A DNA stretch of 64,000 bases, taken from NCBI RefSeq assembly GCF_005116475.1, contig NZ_SWBO01000002.1:81258-145257 (forward strand), written 5' to 3'. Within the stretch, counting starts at the first letter, position 1. Every line of letters begins with the position of its first letter. Origin of the DNA: Pedobacter cryotolerans. Lineage in GTDB: Bacteria > Bacteroidota > Bacteroidia > Sphingobacteriales > Sphingobacteriaceae. This document shows, in pieces, positions 63,970 through 64,000 of this stretch. The notes under the pieces were generated by a model that did not search any database, was not told where the DNA came from, and saw nothing but the letters and a program-made list of their open reading frames with translations. The translations under genes were made by a program, and so were the position numbers.

Positions 63970-64000
63970 TTATAAGTTAACACTTAATCCTAAAGAAATT
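63970..64000 (-). CDS. 3' end of a SusC-like TonB-dependent receptor (fragment)
   Basis: Only the last nine codons and a stop are in the window, reading ISLGLSVNL. Such a beta-strand ending in an aliphatic residue is the usual C-terminus of SusC/TonB receptors. The gap to the SusD start is 10 bp, the normal susC-susD arrangement. Too little is present for independent proof. Confidence 0.6.
   Translation of the reverse strand, partial: ISLGLSVNL

Overview
The window is AT-rich DNA from a member of the Bacteroidota, most likely Sphingobacteriaceae and Pedobacter-like. This is inferred from the SusC/SusD pair, a type IX secretion (T9SS) type B sorting domain, TAnnTTTG promoter-like boxes, lipoprotein signals and clustered glycoside hydrolases. 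It is almost entirely one large polysaccharide utilisation locus (PUL) for a rhamnose-rich pectin. The enzyme set fits rhamnogalacturonan II and associated rhamnogalacturonan/homogalacturonan best: GH140 apiosidase-like, GH106 and three GH78 rhamnosidases, GH127, GH43, two GH2, a GH141-like beta-helix protein, a DUF5703/GH95-like enzyme, PL1 pectate lyase and two acetylesterases.

Layout. Positions 1-1844 (minus strand) hold a surface or secreted pair outside the PUL: a T9SS type B protein and a repeat-rich tail-fibre-like protein cut by the window start. Positions 2288-28909 (minus) form a long co-directional run. In transcription order it is GH78, a beta-propeller glycosidase, GH2, a signal-less solute-binding protein plus CaiB/BaiF CoA-transferase pair, a second such pair in the opposite order, Gfo/Idh/MocA dehydrogenase, MaoC-like hydratase, FucP-type importer, GH106, GH127, acetylesterase, DUF5703 enzyme, SDR dehydrogenase and zinc alcohol dehydrogenase. 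A divergent IclR-type regulator (29134-29916, plus) and two unrecognised small genes follow on the plus strand. Positions 31379-63959 (minus) are the second half of the PUL: SusC (last 9 codons only), SusD, a surface lipoprotein, a strong terminator, then PL1, a beta-helix/DUF6298 protein, GH140, GH43, a propeller protein, acetylesterase, GH2, GH78, DUF3826, a sialidase-like protein, a STN-esterase fusion, a TIM-barrel isomerase, a beta-helix/rhamnose-mutarotase fusion, Gfo/Idh/MocA, a Na+/solute symporter and a GH78-type rhamnosidase.

How it works together (inference). SusC/SusD and the lipoprotein capture and import oligosaccharides. Periplasmic lyases, esterases and exo-glycosidases strip side chains. 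FucP- and SSS-type permeases import the monosaccharides, and the SDR, zinc alcohol dehydrogenase, Gfo/Idh and acyl-CoA genes catabolise unusual sugars or sugar acids. IclR is the only regulator in view.

The most unusual content is: (i) the cytoplasmic solute-binding-protein/CoA-transferase double cassette with MaoC and Gfo/Idh but no ABC permease; (ii) a secreted beta-helix enzyme fused to a rhamnose-mutarotase-like module; (iii) at least three families of palindromic interspersed repeats that fill most intergenic gaps and have invaded the signal-peptide-coding ends of several secreted enzymes, in one case giving a four-fold PWFVSPRT-type peptide repeat.
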